A stretch of DNA of 64,000 nucleotides from Myxococcales bacterium (GCA_016794505.1 JAEUJZ010000020.1:1-64000), one strand, 5' to 3'. Shown: positions 34,987 through 44,388, numbered from the stretch's first letter. Notes: a model not told the origin generated them from the letters alone. Numbers and translations: made by a program.

Positions 34987-35937
34987 ATGACTAGACGCAT
35001 CCTGGTCACTGGGGGAGCTGGCTTCCTAGGCTCACATCTGTGCGAGCGCTTGGTGGCCGATGGGCACGAGGTCACGTGCCTCGACAACTTCTACACCGGC
35101 CATCGCGAGAACCTCAGCGCTTTGCTGGGGCACCGCCGCTTTGAGCTCATCCGGGGCGACGTCAATGAGCCGCCCAGCTTTGAAGTGGATGAGATTTATC
35201 ACCTGGCCTGTCCAGCATCACCGATTCAGTACCAGCGCAATCCTGTTCGGACGATCCGCACCAGCGTCCATGGCACGCTCAATCTGCTGGATATCGCCCG
35301 TGATTCTGGGGCTCGCATCCTGATTGCATCAACGAGCGAAGTGTATGGCGACCCCGAGGTGCATCCGCAGACTGAAGAGTACTGGGGACACGTGAACCCT
35401 GTGGGACCGCGCGCTTGTTATGACGAAGGAAAGCGCTGCGCAGAAGCGCTCGCAGTGAGCTACGCGCGTCAGTACGGATTACAGGTTCGCATCGCGCGCA
35501 TCTTCAATACCTATGGCCCACGGCTGGCTCTTGACGATGGTCGTGTGGTTTCAAACTTCATTGTGCAAGCCCTGCGCAACCAGCCCATCACGCTGTATGG
35601 CATGGGACAACAGACGCGATCGTTTTGCTTTGTCGCCGACATGATCGATGGCCTGGTTCGTCTGATGAATTCAGACTGCAATGCCCAGCCCATCAACTTA
35701 GGAAATCCCGCCGAGCTGACCATTGCGGATCTGGCAGAGAAAGTCCGCTCGTTGCTCGGATCCAGCGCGCCGCTCATGTACCGCGAGCTGCCCGTGGACG
35801 ACCCACGACAGCGGCAACCAGACATCGGCAAAGCGCGACAGCTTTTGCAGTGGGAACCGCGCGTCGGCATCGAAGAGGGTCTGGCAAAGACGATTCAATA
35901 CTTCCGACAACAGGTCTCGGCGATCGAGCCCAAGTAA
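34987..35937 (+). CDS. uxs: UDP-glucuronate decarboxylase (UDP-xylose synthase)
   Basis: A protein of 316 residues of the extended SDR family. NAD binding is in [12 protein letters not shown], the UDP-glucuronate decarboxylase signature in [13 protein letters not shown], and the catalytic YxxxK in [12 protein letters not shown] (Tyr, Lys) after the GPRA motif; RIFNTYGPR follows. The reaction converts UDP-glucuronate to UDP-xylose with a tightly bound NAD+. The residues match the decarboxylase branch better than 4-epimerases or dTDP-glucose dehydratases. It lies 15 bases before the AAA+ ATPase gene and upstream of two glycosyltransferases, which suggests that xylose or a derivative is transferred. 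Confidence 0.88.
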   Translation: MTRRILVTGGAGFLGSHLCERLVADGHEVTCLDNFYTGHRENLSALLGHRRFELIRGDVNEPPSFEVDEIYHLACPASPIQYQRNPVRTIRTSVHGTLNLLDIARDSGARILIASTSEVYGDPEVHPQTEEYWGHVNPVGPRACYDEGKRCAEALAVSYARQYGLQVRIARIFNTYGPRLALDDGRVVSNFIVQALRNQPITLYGMGQQTRSFCFVADMIDGLVRLMNSDCNAQPINLGNPAELTIADLAEKVRSLLGSSAPLMYRELPVDDPRQRQPDIGKARQLLQWEPRVGIEEGLAKTIQYFRQQVSAIEPK

Positions 35938-35952
35938 GGTCAGAGGGAACCT

Positions 35953-38226
35953 ATGGACCTGCCGCCCGCGCGCCGCATCGTCTTTGACCAGGCGCTCTGC
36001 CATGCCTCTCTGCTGATCGAGAGACTCCTTTTTTACACGCGCAACCTGGGGCTGTTGCCACGTACGTCAACGGCCAACGATCCCTTGGGGCCGATCGTCG
36101 TCAGCGACGAAGATGTCGCGACGATCTTCAGTGGATTCCGCAAAATCAGCAAGACCGATGCGCAGCGCCGCCCGACTCTTGTTGCGGATCCACTGGGAAC
36201 CGAGATCGCAGAGTCTCGCAAAGCCTTCTTGGCCGTGCTTGCTGAAGAGACCGCAAAGAACATTGGCTTTGTCGAGATCGTGCGTGCGTTTGGCCTGACA
36301 GAAGCAGCGCTCGATCCGTTTCTTCTTGCCATCGTTCCCGAGTGGGATGCTCGCTTTGGGCGCTTGTTTGGCTTCCTAAACAACGATGTGTCTCGTCAGC
36401 GGCCGACCTTTGGACATCTTCAGCTTGCGCTGCAGCAAGGGCTGCCCACCGTCAGCATGGAGGCTCTGGACGTCATCCAGCGCCACCTGCTGCGTACGGG
36501 CCTGATCGAGATCGACAAGGTTGGCGATGTGCCACAGGCCAATCAGGTCGTGCGCGTTCCCAGCCACATTGTCGAATTCAGCCGCACGGTCCTGCATGGC
36601 GTCGAAGCGGTGACCGAGCGACGCGGCTGGAAAAGACTGTTTTGGGAACCAGAAGAGAAGCGTCGCTTCTCGCGAGCACTGCGGCGCGAGATCATGGAAC
36701 GGCCCGCGGCCAGCCGTCTGGTGATCTTAGAAGGGACTCCAGGCTCGGGTCGCTGTGCCGCAGCCCACGCAACCGCTGAATCAGCGGGCCTTGGCAGCAT
36801 CGAATGCACGCTGTTTCCCGATCCTGAAACCGACATCGAGCGTCGGCTTGCAGAGAAGCTCTTTCACGCAAAGATCGCTCGCGCGCTGCTGATCGTTCGC
36901 AGCGATGGGGTCTTGGGTGCAAAGCCTGATCTGTGGCGCAAGCTCGCGCAGCTTGCGGCAACGCTGGAAGTACGCTGCTTTGTCTTGGTGCGCCCGGATG
37001 AGTCCCTTCCTGAGGACAACTCCACTCGCTTTATTCGCCTGACTCCGCCGCTGATGATGCCGTCGTACCGCCGCATGCTGTGGTCAGAGGCCTTTGCTAA
37101 AGCGCACCTGTCCGTCGATCCTGACCTGCTGCATCACATCGCGATGCACTTCAGCATTACGCCCGGCCGCATCCACGAGCTTGTCGCCGAGACGCAGATC
37201 CGCATGAAGGCAAACAGCACGGCACGGATCGAAGTGGCAGAGATCAGTGCCGCGCTGCGCGATATCACGGTGCAAAAGCTCAAAGGCCAGGCCTCGCTGT
37301 ACGTCGCCGACTCAACCCTTGATGATCTGATCTTGGAAGCCTCGACCCGCGAGCGCTTGGACGAGCTGGTCCATCGCATGCAGCTTCGCTACGAAGTCTT
37401 GGATGGCTGGCGCTTTGGCGGTCGCAGCATGCGAGGGTATGGCGTCACCGCGCTGTTCGCAGGCCCACCGGGAACCGGCAAGACCGCGGCTGCAGGCGCT
37501 GTGGCACACGCACTGGGGCTCGACCTGTACATCATTGACCTATCGCGCATCATGTCAAAGTGGGTGGGCGAGACCGAGCAGAACCTCTCGCGCGTCTTCG
37601 ATGAAGCAGAGGCATCCAGCGTCGCGCTCTTGTTTGACGAAGCGGACTCGCTGTTCGGCAAGCGATCCTCCGATGTGAAGTCCGCATCCGATCGCTTCGC
37701 CAACGTGACTGTCAACTATCTGCTGCAGCGGATGGAGCGCTACTCGGGGCTGGCCATCCTGACCACCAACCTGGAATCGGCGATCGACTCGGCGTTCTCG
37801 CGTCGTATTTCCAGCCGCATCTATTTTGCGGAGCCGGACGAAGAGCATCGTCGCAAGCTGTGGAGCCAGCTCTTGCCGCCTGGTGTTGAGTTTGATGCCG
37901 ATGTTCAGCTTGGCTCGATCGTCCGCATCTTAGAGATGCCGGGTGCCCGCATTCGCAGCGCTCTGATGCGTGCCGCGTTCCGCGCCGCCTCGCTGGGCCG
38001 CAAGCGGCAAGTGCTGACGCAGAACGACATCTATTGGTCTGCGATGATGGAATACGAAGACATGGGGCGCCTTCCCCCGATGCCGGAAAGAGGAAAGTCT
38101 GCCGAGGGACGGCCATCCGGTCGGAATTCCGCCCGCATCGAAGACAGCGACCCAGAAGACGAATCAGAGGATGGCGACGAAGACCGGGACCGCGACGAGC
38201 GCGAGGACGATGGCGACGAACGATGA
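35953..38226 (+). CDS. Two-module AAA+ ATPase, eCIS-associated type
   Basis: A protein of 757 residues: an N-terminal helical domain (1-~240), a first ATPase module with a broken P-loop (GTPGSGR at ~261, Lys replaced by Arg, and no clear Walker B), then a second, intact module. The second has P-loop GPPGTGK (504-510), Walker B LLFDEAD (~560), sensor Asn in TTNLES and Arg finger in FSRRIS. The last ~30 residues are almost all Asp, Glu and Arg. This arrangement matches ATPases encoded in contractile injection (Afp15/PVC15-type) loci, by memory of the family. An AGAGGG ribosome-binding site precedes the ATG. Neighbouring sugar genes and the DUF4157 gene fit, but no structural injection genes are in the window. 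Confidence 0.78.
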   Translation: MDLPPARRIVFDQALCHASLLIERLLFYTRNLGLLPRTSTANDPLGPIVVSDEDVATIFSGFRKISKTDAQRRPTLVADPLGTEIAESRKAFLAVLAEETAKNIGFVEIVRAFGLTEAALDPFLLAIVPEWDARFGRLFGFLNNDVSRQRPTFGHLQLALQQGLPTVSMEALDVIQRHLLRTGLIEIDKVGDVPQANQVVRVPSHIVEFSRTVLHGVEAVTERRGWKRLFWEPEEKRRFSRALRREIMERPAASRLVILEGTPGSGRCAAAHATAESAGLGSIECTLFPDPETDIERRLAEKLFHAKIARALLIVRSDGVLGAKPDLWRKLAQLAATLEVRCFVLVRPDESLPEDNSTRFIRLTPPLMMPSYRRMLWSEAFAKAHLSVDPDLLHHIAMHFSITPGRIHELVAETQIRMKANSTARIEVAEISAALRDITVQKLKGQASLYVADSTLDDLILEASTRERLDELVHRMQLRYEVLDGWRFGGRSMRGYGVTALFAGPPGTGKTAAAGAVAHALGLDLYIIDLSRIMSKWVGETEQNLSRVFDEAEASSVALLFDEADSLFGKRSSDVKSASDRFANVTVNYLLQRMERYSGLAILTTNLESAIDSAFSRRISSRIYFAEPDEEHRRKLWSQLLPPGVEFDADVQLGSIVRILEMPGARIRSALMRAAFRAASLGRKRQVLTQNDIYWSAMMEYEDMGRLPPMPERGKSAEGRPSGRNSARIEDSDPEDESEDGDEDRDRDEREDDGDER

Positions 38227-38249
38227 CATCCTTCGCACGACACGAGAAA

Positions 38250-38990
38250 TCAGATTCCAGCGTGTGGATCGGGACGACGAAACACCATAAAGGACTGGTA
38301 GCCCGTGTCGATCAGCACATGCTGCAGTGTGCCTTCGCGGATTAGCTCACGGCACACCTGAGCAATCGGCGAGCGATTTTCTCCCTGCTCGTCGTACCAG
38401 CCGAAAAAGTCGTGCAGAACAAAATATCCCCCGTCGCGCAAGTTCTTGGGAATGAGCTGGCGAACATCCGCGCGACAGCCTTCATAGCTATGGTCGCCGT
38501 CGATAAGAATGAGATCTGCTTCGCCATCCAGCTGAACGTTGTCGGAATAGGTATCCAGAAATTCAACATAGCTCGACAGACCGGCCTCTTGGATGAGCGA
38601 CGTCGCTTCTGGGGTGGGCGCAGGATCAATCGAGATCAACGTACGCTGCCTGGCCTGCTCAAAAAGGGAGTAGTCGATCTCGGGTCGCTGCTTATGTTGG
38701 CTGGGCTCGTCCCACCCCACTTCCTGCAAGAAGCGCAGAGCACTCGCCAAGGCCAGCGTTGAGAATCCCTTGAAGCGACCGACCTCGACGATGGTGCGAG
38801 CTTGGATGCTGACGGCGAGTCCGAACAGATACACCCCAAGTCCGAACTCGGATCCGCCGGAGACCAGAGCCCGCCGCATGAGCCCATACATCGTTCCAAA
38901 GTACGGACTGATCGGCTGATCATTCTTTGGTAGAGACTCGGTAACAAAGACATTCATATCGGTGTGCGAGCGCGTCACGAACCCAATCAT
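38250..38990 (-). CDS. Class I SAM methyltransferase
   Basis: A protein of 246 residues resembling the Methyltransf_24/cephalosporin-hydroxylase-like O-methyltransferases: IVEVGRFKGFSTLALA is the SAM loop, TLISIDPAPTP the second acidic turn, ADLILIDGDHSYEGCRADV the family hallmark and GGYFVLHDFFGW follows. These enzymes methylate hydroxyl groups of sugars or polyketides. The ATG at 38990 is preferred; ATG 38957 is possible and no ribosome-binding site decides. It is the only leftward gene in this part of the island, convergent with the ATPase gene and divergent from the next methyltransferase. Confidence 0.75.
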   Translation of the reverse strand: MIGFVTRSHTDMNVFVTESLPKNDQPISPYFGTMYGLMRRALVSGGSEFGLGVYLFGLAVSIQARTIVEVGRFKGFSTLALASALRFLQEVGWDEPSQHKQRPEIDYSLFEQARQRTLISIDPAPTPEATSLIQEAGLSSYVEFLDTYSDNVQLDGEADLILIDGDHSYEGCRADVRQLIPKNLRDGGYFVLHDFFGWYDEQGENRSPIAQVCRELIREGTLQHVLIDTGYQSFMVFRRPDPHAGI

Positions 38991-39090
38991 AACGCGGCGC
39001 ACGCATCACCCGCCCAAGCAATCCGGTACCAAGCTGCCGTGGCGAGAGCCTTGACCGTGTTGCTCGTCGGGCTGTAGCCTGGAGACCGTG

Positions 39091-39795
39091 GTGTCATCTA
39101 TTCCTGTCTTTTCGACCTACTACCACGCGCCACATGCCGAGATCTTCGGCAAGGTCCTTGCCATGGCGCAAGGACAGCGCTGTGTCGTTGAGATCGGCCC
39201 CGGAGGAAGTCCCTTCCCAGCCGCAACAGAGTTTGTTGACTGGATCGACTACACCGGAATGGATGGGCGCAAGGTTCACAAGGTGGATCTGAACCATGAA
39301 CGCTTGCCTTTCGCGGACAAGAGCGTCGACTTTGTGTACTGCCGCCACGTGCTTGAGGACTTGTACAACCCACTGTGGCTGTGCCGCGAGATCTCGCGCG
39401 TTGCCAAGGCGGGCTACATCGAGACACCATCGCCGATGGCCGAGTACTGCCGCGGAATGAACGGGATGCTCTTGCCGGAAGGATCGTTCTGGCGCGGATA
39501 CATTCATCATCGGTATTTCGTCTGGGAAGAAGACGGCGCGCTCTGTTTCCTCGCCAAGTACCCCCTGGTCGAATACATCGATCTCGACTGCGATGATGAA
39601 GTCGCTTCGCTGCTTCAGACCGAGCCCCTGCACTGGAATTCCTATTTCCTGTGGCAGGGAGAGCTGCGGACGCGTCACGTGCAGCACGATATCGATTACA
39701 AGATTCAGACCCACTACTCGGACATGATTGGCCGCAGCATAGACGCCGCACTAAAGTCCAACCTGGCATTCCGGTCGAGTCTGGGACTCGTCTAG
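39091..39795 (+). CDS. SAM-dependent methyltransferase
   Basis: A protein of 234 residues with a Methyltransf_11-like core: VVEIGPGGSPFP (SAM loop), LNHERLPFADKSVDFVYCRHVLEDLYNP and LCREISRVAKAGYIETPSP. The C-terminal half is unusual, aromatic-rich and acidic. The GTG at 39091 has GGAG six bases upstream; the adjacent GTG at 39088 is spaced less well. The next gene (TylF-type) starts 23 bases after its stop. A sugar or glycan substrate is inferred from the neighbourhood. Confidence 0.72.
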   Translation: MSSIPVFSTYYHAPHAEIFGKVLAMAQGQRCVVEIGPGGSPFPAATEFVDWIDYTGMDGRKVHKVDLNHERLPFADKSVDFVYCRHVLEDLYNPLWLCREISRVAKAGYIETPSPMAEYCRGMNGMLLPEGSFWRGYIHHRYFVWEEDGALCFLAKYPLVEYIDLDCDDEVASLLQTEPLHWNSYFLWQGELRTRHVQHDIDYKIQTHYSDMIGRSIDAALKSNLAFRSSLGLV

Positions 39796-39818
39796 GTATT
39801 TCGGAGGGCTCGATACCC

Positions 39819-40421
39819 GTGGACAGGACAACCGAGCTGCTCGCAAACTGCGCGTGGATGTTGGGGTTCGATCGCGTGATCAACCTGTGCCATCTGCTAT
39901 TCCAGACGGAAAGCGTGGCTGGGGCCATTGTTGAGTTTGGGACCGCCAAGGGGACGACCGCGATGTTGATGACTCACTTGTCCCGGCGGCGAGTCTATGT
40001 CTACGACAGCTTTGAAGGACTGCCCGAGATTCCGGCTGGTGAGCGCGTTCATCCTGGCTGGAAAAAAGGAACGTTCGCGTATCCGGTGGATGATCTTCTG
40101 TTGGGCTTCCAAAAGTACGATCTGCCACCCCCCGTAATCCACAAGGGATGGTTTAAGGACGTTCCGGCAGAGTGCTTGCCCCCGCGAATCTCGTTCGCCC
40201 ATCTCGACGGCGATCTATACGAGAGCACGTACGATGCGCTGAGCAAAGTCTACGATCGACTCGCGCGCGGTGCGGTGTGTGTCATCGATGATTACGGGTG
40301 GGAGCTTGCACAGGGAGTTGAAGCCGCATGCCTGGACTTTCTGCACGACAAGCCAGAAGAGATCATTCCGCTTTGCACGCGACCCGGCCAGGGATCCCAC
40401 GCCTGCTTCATGAAGGAATGA
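39819..40421 (+). CDS. TylF/MycF-type sugar O-methyltransferase
   Basis: A protein of 200 residues, somewhat short for the macrocin-O-methyltransferase (TylF) family. Hallmarks are VEFGTAKGTTAMLM (SAM loop), YVYDSFEGLPE, the metal-binding region FAHLDGDLYESTYDAL and the late VIDDYGW with Asp-Asp. Members methylate sugar hydroxyls with Mg2+. The GTG at 39819 is preceded by GGAGGG ten bases upstream; the frame is open further upstream inside the previous gene but without a plausible start. With four methyltransferases in a row, a heavily O-methylated sugar is the likely product. Confidence 0.8.
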   Translation: MDRTTELLANCAWMLGFDRVINLCHLLFQTESVAGAIVEFGTAKGTTAMLMTHLSRRRVYVYDSFEGLPEIPAGERVHPGWKKGTFAYPVDDLLLGFQKYDLPPPVIHKGWFKDVPAECLPPRISFAHLDGDLYESTYDALSKVYDRLARGAVCVIDDYGWELAQGVEAACLDFLHDKPEEIIPLCTRPGQGSHACFMKE

Positions 40422-40552
40422 GCTTCATCTCGCGCGGATAAACGCTGCGCGGATAAACGCTGCGCGGTGCGCTGCTTGGGGGGGGCGGCGCGGGACGGAC
40501 GCATTGACTACGGAAGCGCCTGCGTCATATCCTGCTTGCGGGTCGCCTTGTT

Positions 40553-41233
40553 ATGAGCTCATCTCCCTGCTTCCTAGATCCAGTTGTGATCCCATTGCTG
40601 CGAGGCAAGACGCTTCTGGATGTGGGCTGTGGGTACGGCCGCTGGGCTAGCTTGGTCAGCACGAACTATTGGGAGACCGAGAGTGGCCAGCCGATGGAAG
40701 TGGACGGCTTTGACGCCTTCCTTCCCAACGTGGCGCTGTGCCTACGAAAGAATGTGTATCGGCGCGTCTGGCAGCAGCAGCTGCCGTCCGCTCTGAACGG
40801 TCGCTGGGACACTGTGCTGGCCAGTGAAATCCTCGAACACCTGGACGAAGAGCACGTCCCTGAGGTCCTAGAGACGCTGGAGAAGGCCGCCAAGCGGCGC
40901 ATCATCATCACGACGCCGAACTGGGCGTGCTTCCGCGGTGGGGGGGACACGATTGTTGGGTACAACGAGTTCGAGGCGCACAAGACCTACATTCCGCGCG
41001 ACTACTTCCTAGAACGCGACTACACAGTCGTTGGAGCTGGCTTCGGGAACCCGACACATCCGGTGGTGAGCGCATTCCGCAGCATGCAGGGAGACTGGAA
41101 GAGCGCGCTTGAGCTTCTGCCGCGTCTGATTCCCGAGCTCGCGCACACCGTGGTCGCCTTCAAGGATGTCGACAGTTCGTCTGAGGACCGCACGACAGAC
41201 TCCCAACCCAGTGAGGTCGAAGCACGAAAATGA
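40553..41233 (+). CDS. SAM-dependent methyltransferase
   Basis: A protein of 226 residues with the SAM loop LLDVGCGYGRWASLV, the acidic turn VDGFDAF and the post-motif WDTVLASEILEHLDEE, which fits Methyltransf_11/23 enzymes. The tail beyond residue ~210 is charged and probably disordered. No clear ribosome-binding site precedes the ATG. The 131-base gap before it contains two copies of a 15-base repeat (40433-40462). The next gene, a glycosyltransferase, starts ten bases after its stop. Confidence 0.75.
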   Translation: MSSSPCFLDPVVIPLLRGKTLLDVGCGYGRWASLVSTNYWETESGQPMEVDGFDAFLPNVALCLRKNVYRRVWQQQLPSALNGRWDTVLASEILEHLDEEHVPEVLETLEKAAKRRIIITTPNWACFRGGGDTIVGYNEFEAHKTYIPRDYFLERDYTVVGAGFGNPTHPVVSAFRSMQGDWKSALELLPRLIPELAHTVVAFKDVDSSSEDRTTDSQPSEVEARK

Positions 41234-41243
41234 GAGCGCACGC

Positions 41244-41981
41244 ATGCTGAATCGCTCGAAATGCGTGGTCATTGTCCCGGTCTACCAGACCATTGATCCA
41301 AGCTGCGAACAGTCCCTGCAGCTATTGGAATCTCAGGGCTATCGCGTGTGGCGGATGGATGGGGGCGCGGCCATTGATGTCGCGCGCAATCGGCTGGCCA
41401 CAGCGGCTCTTTGGCAGGGCTATGACGAGGTGATGTGGATTGATTCCGACATCGCATTCGAACGCGATGCCGTGGATCGGCTGCGAGATCACGAGCTTCC
41501 GATTTGTGCGGGCATTTATCCCAAAAAGGCCCAAGCGGCCTTTGCGTTTCATTCCTATGACAAACAGATCACGGTGGGGTCCAAGGGTGGCCTTCACGAG
41601 GTGGTCTATGCCGCAACGGGTTTCATGCATGTGCGGCGCGAAGTGTTCGAGGCGGTCCAGAAACAGTTCAACCTGCCGATGTGCAACGAAGCGTTTGGGG
41701 ATCTCTTCGTGCCGTACTTCATGCCGCAGGTGATCCCATACAAAGAAGGCCACTGGTACCTGGCCGAAGACTACTCGTTCTGCCACCGCGTCCGTCGCTG
41801 TGGATACAAGATCTTCGTCGATACATCGATTCGTCTGTTCCACATTGGTCGCTACGCGTACTCCTGGGAAGACTCGATGGGTGACCGCGCGCGTCACGAC
41901 TGGACAGAGCTCAATCTCGACACGATTCCGAAACCGCTGCGGGAACCGTGGAACCCTGAGCATGACGGACACCGTGAGTAG
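41244..41981 (+). CDS. Glycosyltransferase, GT-A fold
   Basis: A protein of 245 residues. The sequence opens with VVIVPVYQTIDPSCEQSL, has GGAAIDVARNRLATAAL, and a DxD nucleotide-sugar site in EVMWIDSDIAFERDAV. A later AEDYSFCHRVRRCGYKIF with Glu-Asp is the usual catalytic region of GT-A enzymes that use metal-bound UDP or GDP sugars. No membrane span is seen. The ATG at 41244 is chosen because it starts the fold; GAGAG lies upstream. It is six bases from the next glycosyltransferase. UDP-xylose from the upstream decarboxylase is a possible donor. Confidence 0.78.
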   Translation: MLNRSKCVVIVPVYQTIDPSCEQSLQLLESQGYRVWRMDGGAAIDVARNRLATAALWQGYDEVMWIDSDIAFERDAVDRLRDHELPICAGIYPKKAQAAFAFHSYDKQITVGSKGGLHEVVYAATGFMHVRREVFEAVQKQFNLPMCNEAFGDLFVPYFMPQVIPYKEGHWYLAEDYSFCHRVRRCGYKIFVDTSIRLFHIGRYAYSWEDSMGDRARHDWTELNLDTIPKPLREPWNPEHDGHRE

Positions 41982-41987
41982 GGCATC

Positions 41988-42917
41988 ATGAAGGTTCTCT
42001 TCATCGTGCCGCACGTGCGTTCGTACGACTCGGCCAGCGTGCGCTCACAGGCAACGGGCGGAACCGAGCGCGCGGCCACGTTTTTGGGGGAAGCTCTGGG
42101 CAAGCTGGGGCACGACGTTCGCTGGATCACGACCTTCGCGGATGCCGTAGAGTTCGACACTGCGTGGCCCGAAGTCGTCGTCACGCAGCACGCCGAGTAC
42201 TTCCAGAAGCTGCCGGAGGGCACACGCAAGATCTGGTGGTGTCACCAGGCAACGGATCGCCCCTTTATTTGGGAAGGCTCACGCATTGCTCGGCGCTTGG
42301 CCGATGATGTGGTGACGCTGTCGCAGTTTCATCAGCGTGACTTCGCGCGGGCCCTTGGGATCGAGTCGACGGTGATCGGCTACGGCATCTGGCACGACGA
42401 GGTGCTGTCCGCAGAAAAGGATCCGGCGCGACTGGTGTATTGCAGCGTTCCCTATCGTGGACTTGAGCTGGTCGCCGAGCTGTTTCCATTGATTCGGCAA
42501 GAAGTACCAGAGGCCAGCATTGCGATCTGTAGCTCGATGGCAACCTGGGGGCGCGGCGAAGAAGACACGCAATACCAAGGCTTGTTTGAGCGGCTGGCGC
42601 AGATGCCCGGCGTGCTCTTGCGTGGTGCGGTCGCGCAGCCAGCGCTGTGGCAAGAGCTCGCGACGGCTTCGGTGTTCTTTTATCCATGCACGTACGAAGA
42701 GACGTACTGTATGGCGATGGACGAAGCCATGGCACACGGCTGCGTTCCCGTCATCCCAGCCATTGGAGCCCTGCCGGAGCGATGGCCTCCCACGTACCGG
42801 CTGGTCCATCAAGTTGTTGAAGAAATTCGCGTGGCTCGCGCTCGTTCGCGCCGGATCGCCAAGCCACATGATTGGATGGTGATCGCAGAGAAGTGGGACA
42901 GCTTGCTTCGCGGCTAG
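41988..42917 (+). CDS. Glycosyltransferase family 4-like, GT-B fold
   Basis: A protein of 309 residues with a GT-B layout: an N-terminal domain opening MKVLFIVPHVRSYDSAS and GGTERAATFLGEALGKLGHDV (the donor-loop Gly pair), a VVTLSQFHQRDFARALGI region and a C-terminal domain with the EETYCMAMDEAMAHGCVPV motif that matches the E-x7-E retaining site. It is short for the family, which is normal for GT4-like enzymes in small clusters. The start lies six bases after the previous stop. It is probably cotranscribed with the GT-A gene and the methyltransferases. Confidence 0.82.
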   Translation: MKVLFIVPHVRSYDSASVRSQATGGTERAATFLGEALGKLGHDVRWITTFADAVEFDTAWPEVVVTQHAEYFQKLPEGTRKIWWCHQATDRPFIWEGSRIARRLADDVVTLSQFHQRDFARALGIESTVIGYGIWHDEVLSAEKDPARLVYCSVPYRGLELVAELFPLIRQEVPEASIAICSSMATWGRGEEDTQYQGLFERLAQMPGVLLRGAVAQPALWQELATASVFFYPCTYEETYCMAMDEAMAHGCVPVIPAIGALPERWPPTYRLVHQVVEEIRVARARSRRIAKPHDWMVIAEKWDSLLRG

Positions 42918-43052
42918 CCGTTGCAAGAACAGGGGGGCCCGACCTGCCATCGGTCGCCGGACAACGAAAGCCGTGCGGAGCCGATAACAGTGAAAAACGC
43001 TTCTTTTTTTCTCGGCCGGAAGATGTCTTTGCGGTTCGTCGGAGGATGATTC

Positions 43053-43898
43053 ATGTCTCAAAAAATGTCCGCTGGTGAAAAGGCGGTACAAAGAAAGATC
43101 GAACGTGGCGGTCGCCTGAACAGCGATGACCGTCGCATCGTGCAGGCCCGTCTGCGCAGTGTGCAAAAGCGCGGGCAGTACAACGGCGCTACAGCCATTC
43201 CCGGCCGGACGCTGACCAAGAGCGTCGGTCTACGAGCGAATGCGGTTCAGATCGCGGTCAGCAATACCGCCCGCGCACTGAACCCGGACAAGTGCCCGAT
43301 CATGACGGCGCTTACGGCCAACGTAGAACAGTGTCGCGTGTCGATCGAGAACGGCGGAACCGGAACCTTCTCGGGCGAGTTCTACAACGACAGCGGTCTC
43401 AACACGAAGTGGACGGTCAGTGGCTCGCTGTACATGGTTGACTGCAGATCGCAGTCAAGTGGCGGCGGTGTCGGCGTCCAAAACACGGGCGGTGGCACGA
43501 ACACCACCAACGCAAGCGGCGGGCAAAGCGGATCGGGCTATGGCCTTTCGGGTGGTGGCGGCGCAGGCCAAAACCAGTCGGTGGGTGGCTCGGTGCCTGT
43601 CTCAGGGGCAACCGTGGGGGTGGGCGCGGGCCAAGGGGTCAGCGGCGGCGGCGGCATCGGCTATAGCTCGGGCGAGTCGCACTCTGGCGGCGGTAGCAAC
43701 GGACTTTCGACCAGCGTGGGCACGAACACCTCGGGCCAGATGCTGCGCGAGACGTACTTCGCCAAGCTCAAGGCAGAGTATTCCGTGACCTACGAAGCCG
43801 CTGGAGGCTGGCAGAGCTTCTGGGGTCAAGGATCGGGACAGCAGAACGGCGAGTGCGACGCGGGTGAAGTGCAGTTCACAGTGGAAGAGGCGGCATAG
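43053..43898 (+). CDS. Gly/Ser-rich protein, unknown
   Basis: A protein of 281 residues. Residues 1-~130 are folded and basic, with RGGRLNSDDRRIVQARLRS and isolated Cys. Residues ~140-235 are a Gly/Ser/Asn-rich low-complexity tract of flexible type. A final ~45 residues contain an aromatic-rich segment (YFAKLKAEYSVTYE) and a CDAGEVQF end. There is no signal peptide or membrane span. GGAGG eight bases upstream supports the ATG at 43053. The next gene starts 14 bases after its stop. It could be a structural or cargo component of the island; that is a guess. Confidence 0.6.
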   Translation: MSQKMSAGEKAVQRKIERGGRLNSDDRRIVQARLRSVQKRGQYNGATAIPGRTLTKSVGLRANAVQIAVSNTARALNPDKCPIMTALTANVEQCRVSIENGGTGTFSGEFYNDSGLNTKWTVSGSLYMVDCRSQSSGGGVGVQNTGGGTNTTNASGGQSGSGYGLSGGGGAGQNQSVGGSVPVSGATVGVGAGQGVSGGGGIGYSSGESHSGGGSNGLSTSVGTNTSGQMLRETYFAKLKAEYSVTYEAAGGWQSFWGQGSGQQNGECDAGEVQFTVEEAA

Positions 43899-43912
43899 GA
43901 GATCGAGACGAT

Positions 43913-44350
43913 ATGGATGCCTTGGCAAAAATTCAGCCGGTAATCGAAGGCGCGCTGGTGCGCATGGGACAGTCGCTGCGAAAGATCACAGCGGACGAAG
44001 CGCAGAAGTTCTCGAAGCCCTTCGATGTATCACCGCAAGCGCACTACCTGCTGGACATCGCAGGACAAGAGGCCGTGTTGAGCCTTTACTATCTAGGAGA
44101 CGAAGATCCACGCCGGATGGAGCTTCTGACGCAGCTTGCTCAGGCTTCGGCTGCCGAGCGCAGCGCGGGATTCGCGGTTGCGTTCCATGTGCATGCTCAC
44201 AACAAGATGAGCTTCTTTGCGCATCTGACGACAGGGCTGGGCCAGCGCGAAAGCGGCCTGCAGAGCTTCTTGCCCAAGCTCTTTGCGCCCAAAGCCACAG
44301 CGGATGAGCTGATCAAAGCGCTAAGTGAGGTTAGGCTAGAGCCCGCGTAG
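43913..44350 (+). CDS. Soluble paralogue of adjacent lipoprotein
   Basis: A protein of 145 residues with no signal peptide. It aligns along its length with the gene at 44389: both share KPFDVSPQ.HYLL.I.G.EA.LS.YYLG.E and VAFH.H.HNK..FFAHL (dots are differences). The two conserved His pairs (FHVHAHNK) could bind a metal. I recognise no known family. The gene begins 14 bases after the Gly-rich gene. Confidence 0.7.
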   Translation: MDALAKIQPVIEGALVRMGQSLRKITADEAQKFSKPFDVSPQAHYLLDIAGQEAVLSLYYLGDEDPRRMELLTQLAQASAAERSAGFAVAFHVHAHNKMSFFAHLTTGLGQRESGLQSFLPKLFAPKATADELIKALSEVRLEPA

Positions 44351-44388
44351 CAAGCTGTCTGGTCCCCCAACCGAAGAGGATACTTCCG

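Noticed and set aside
40433..40470. 15-base repeat (two copies) before the methyltransferase gene
   Set aside because: Only two and a part copies, and no relation to a gene feature is visible; noted in the gene entry only.
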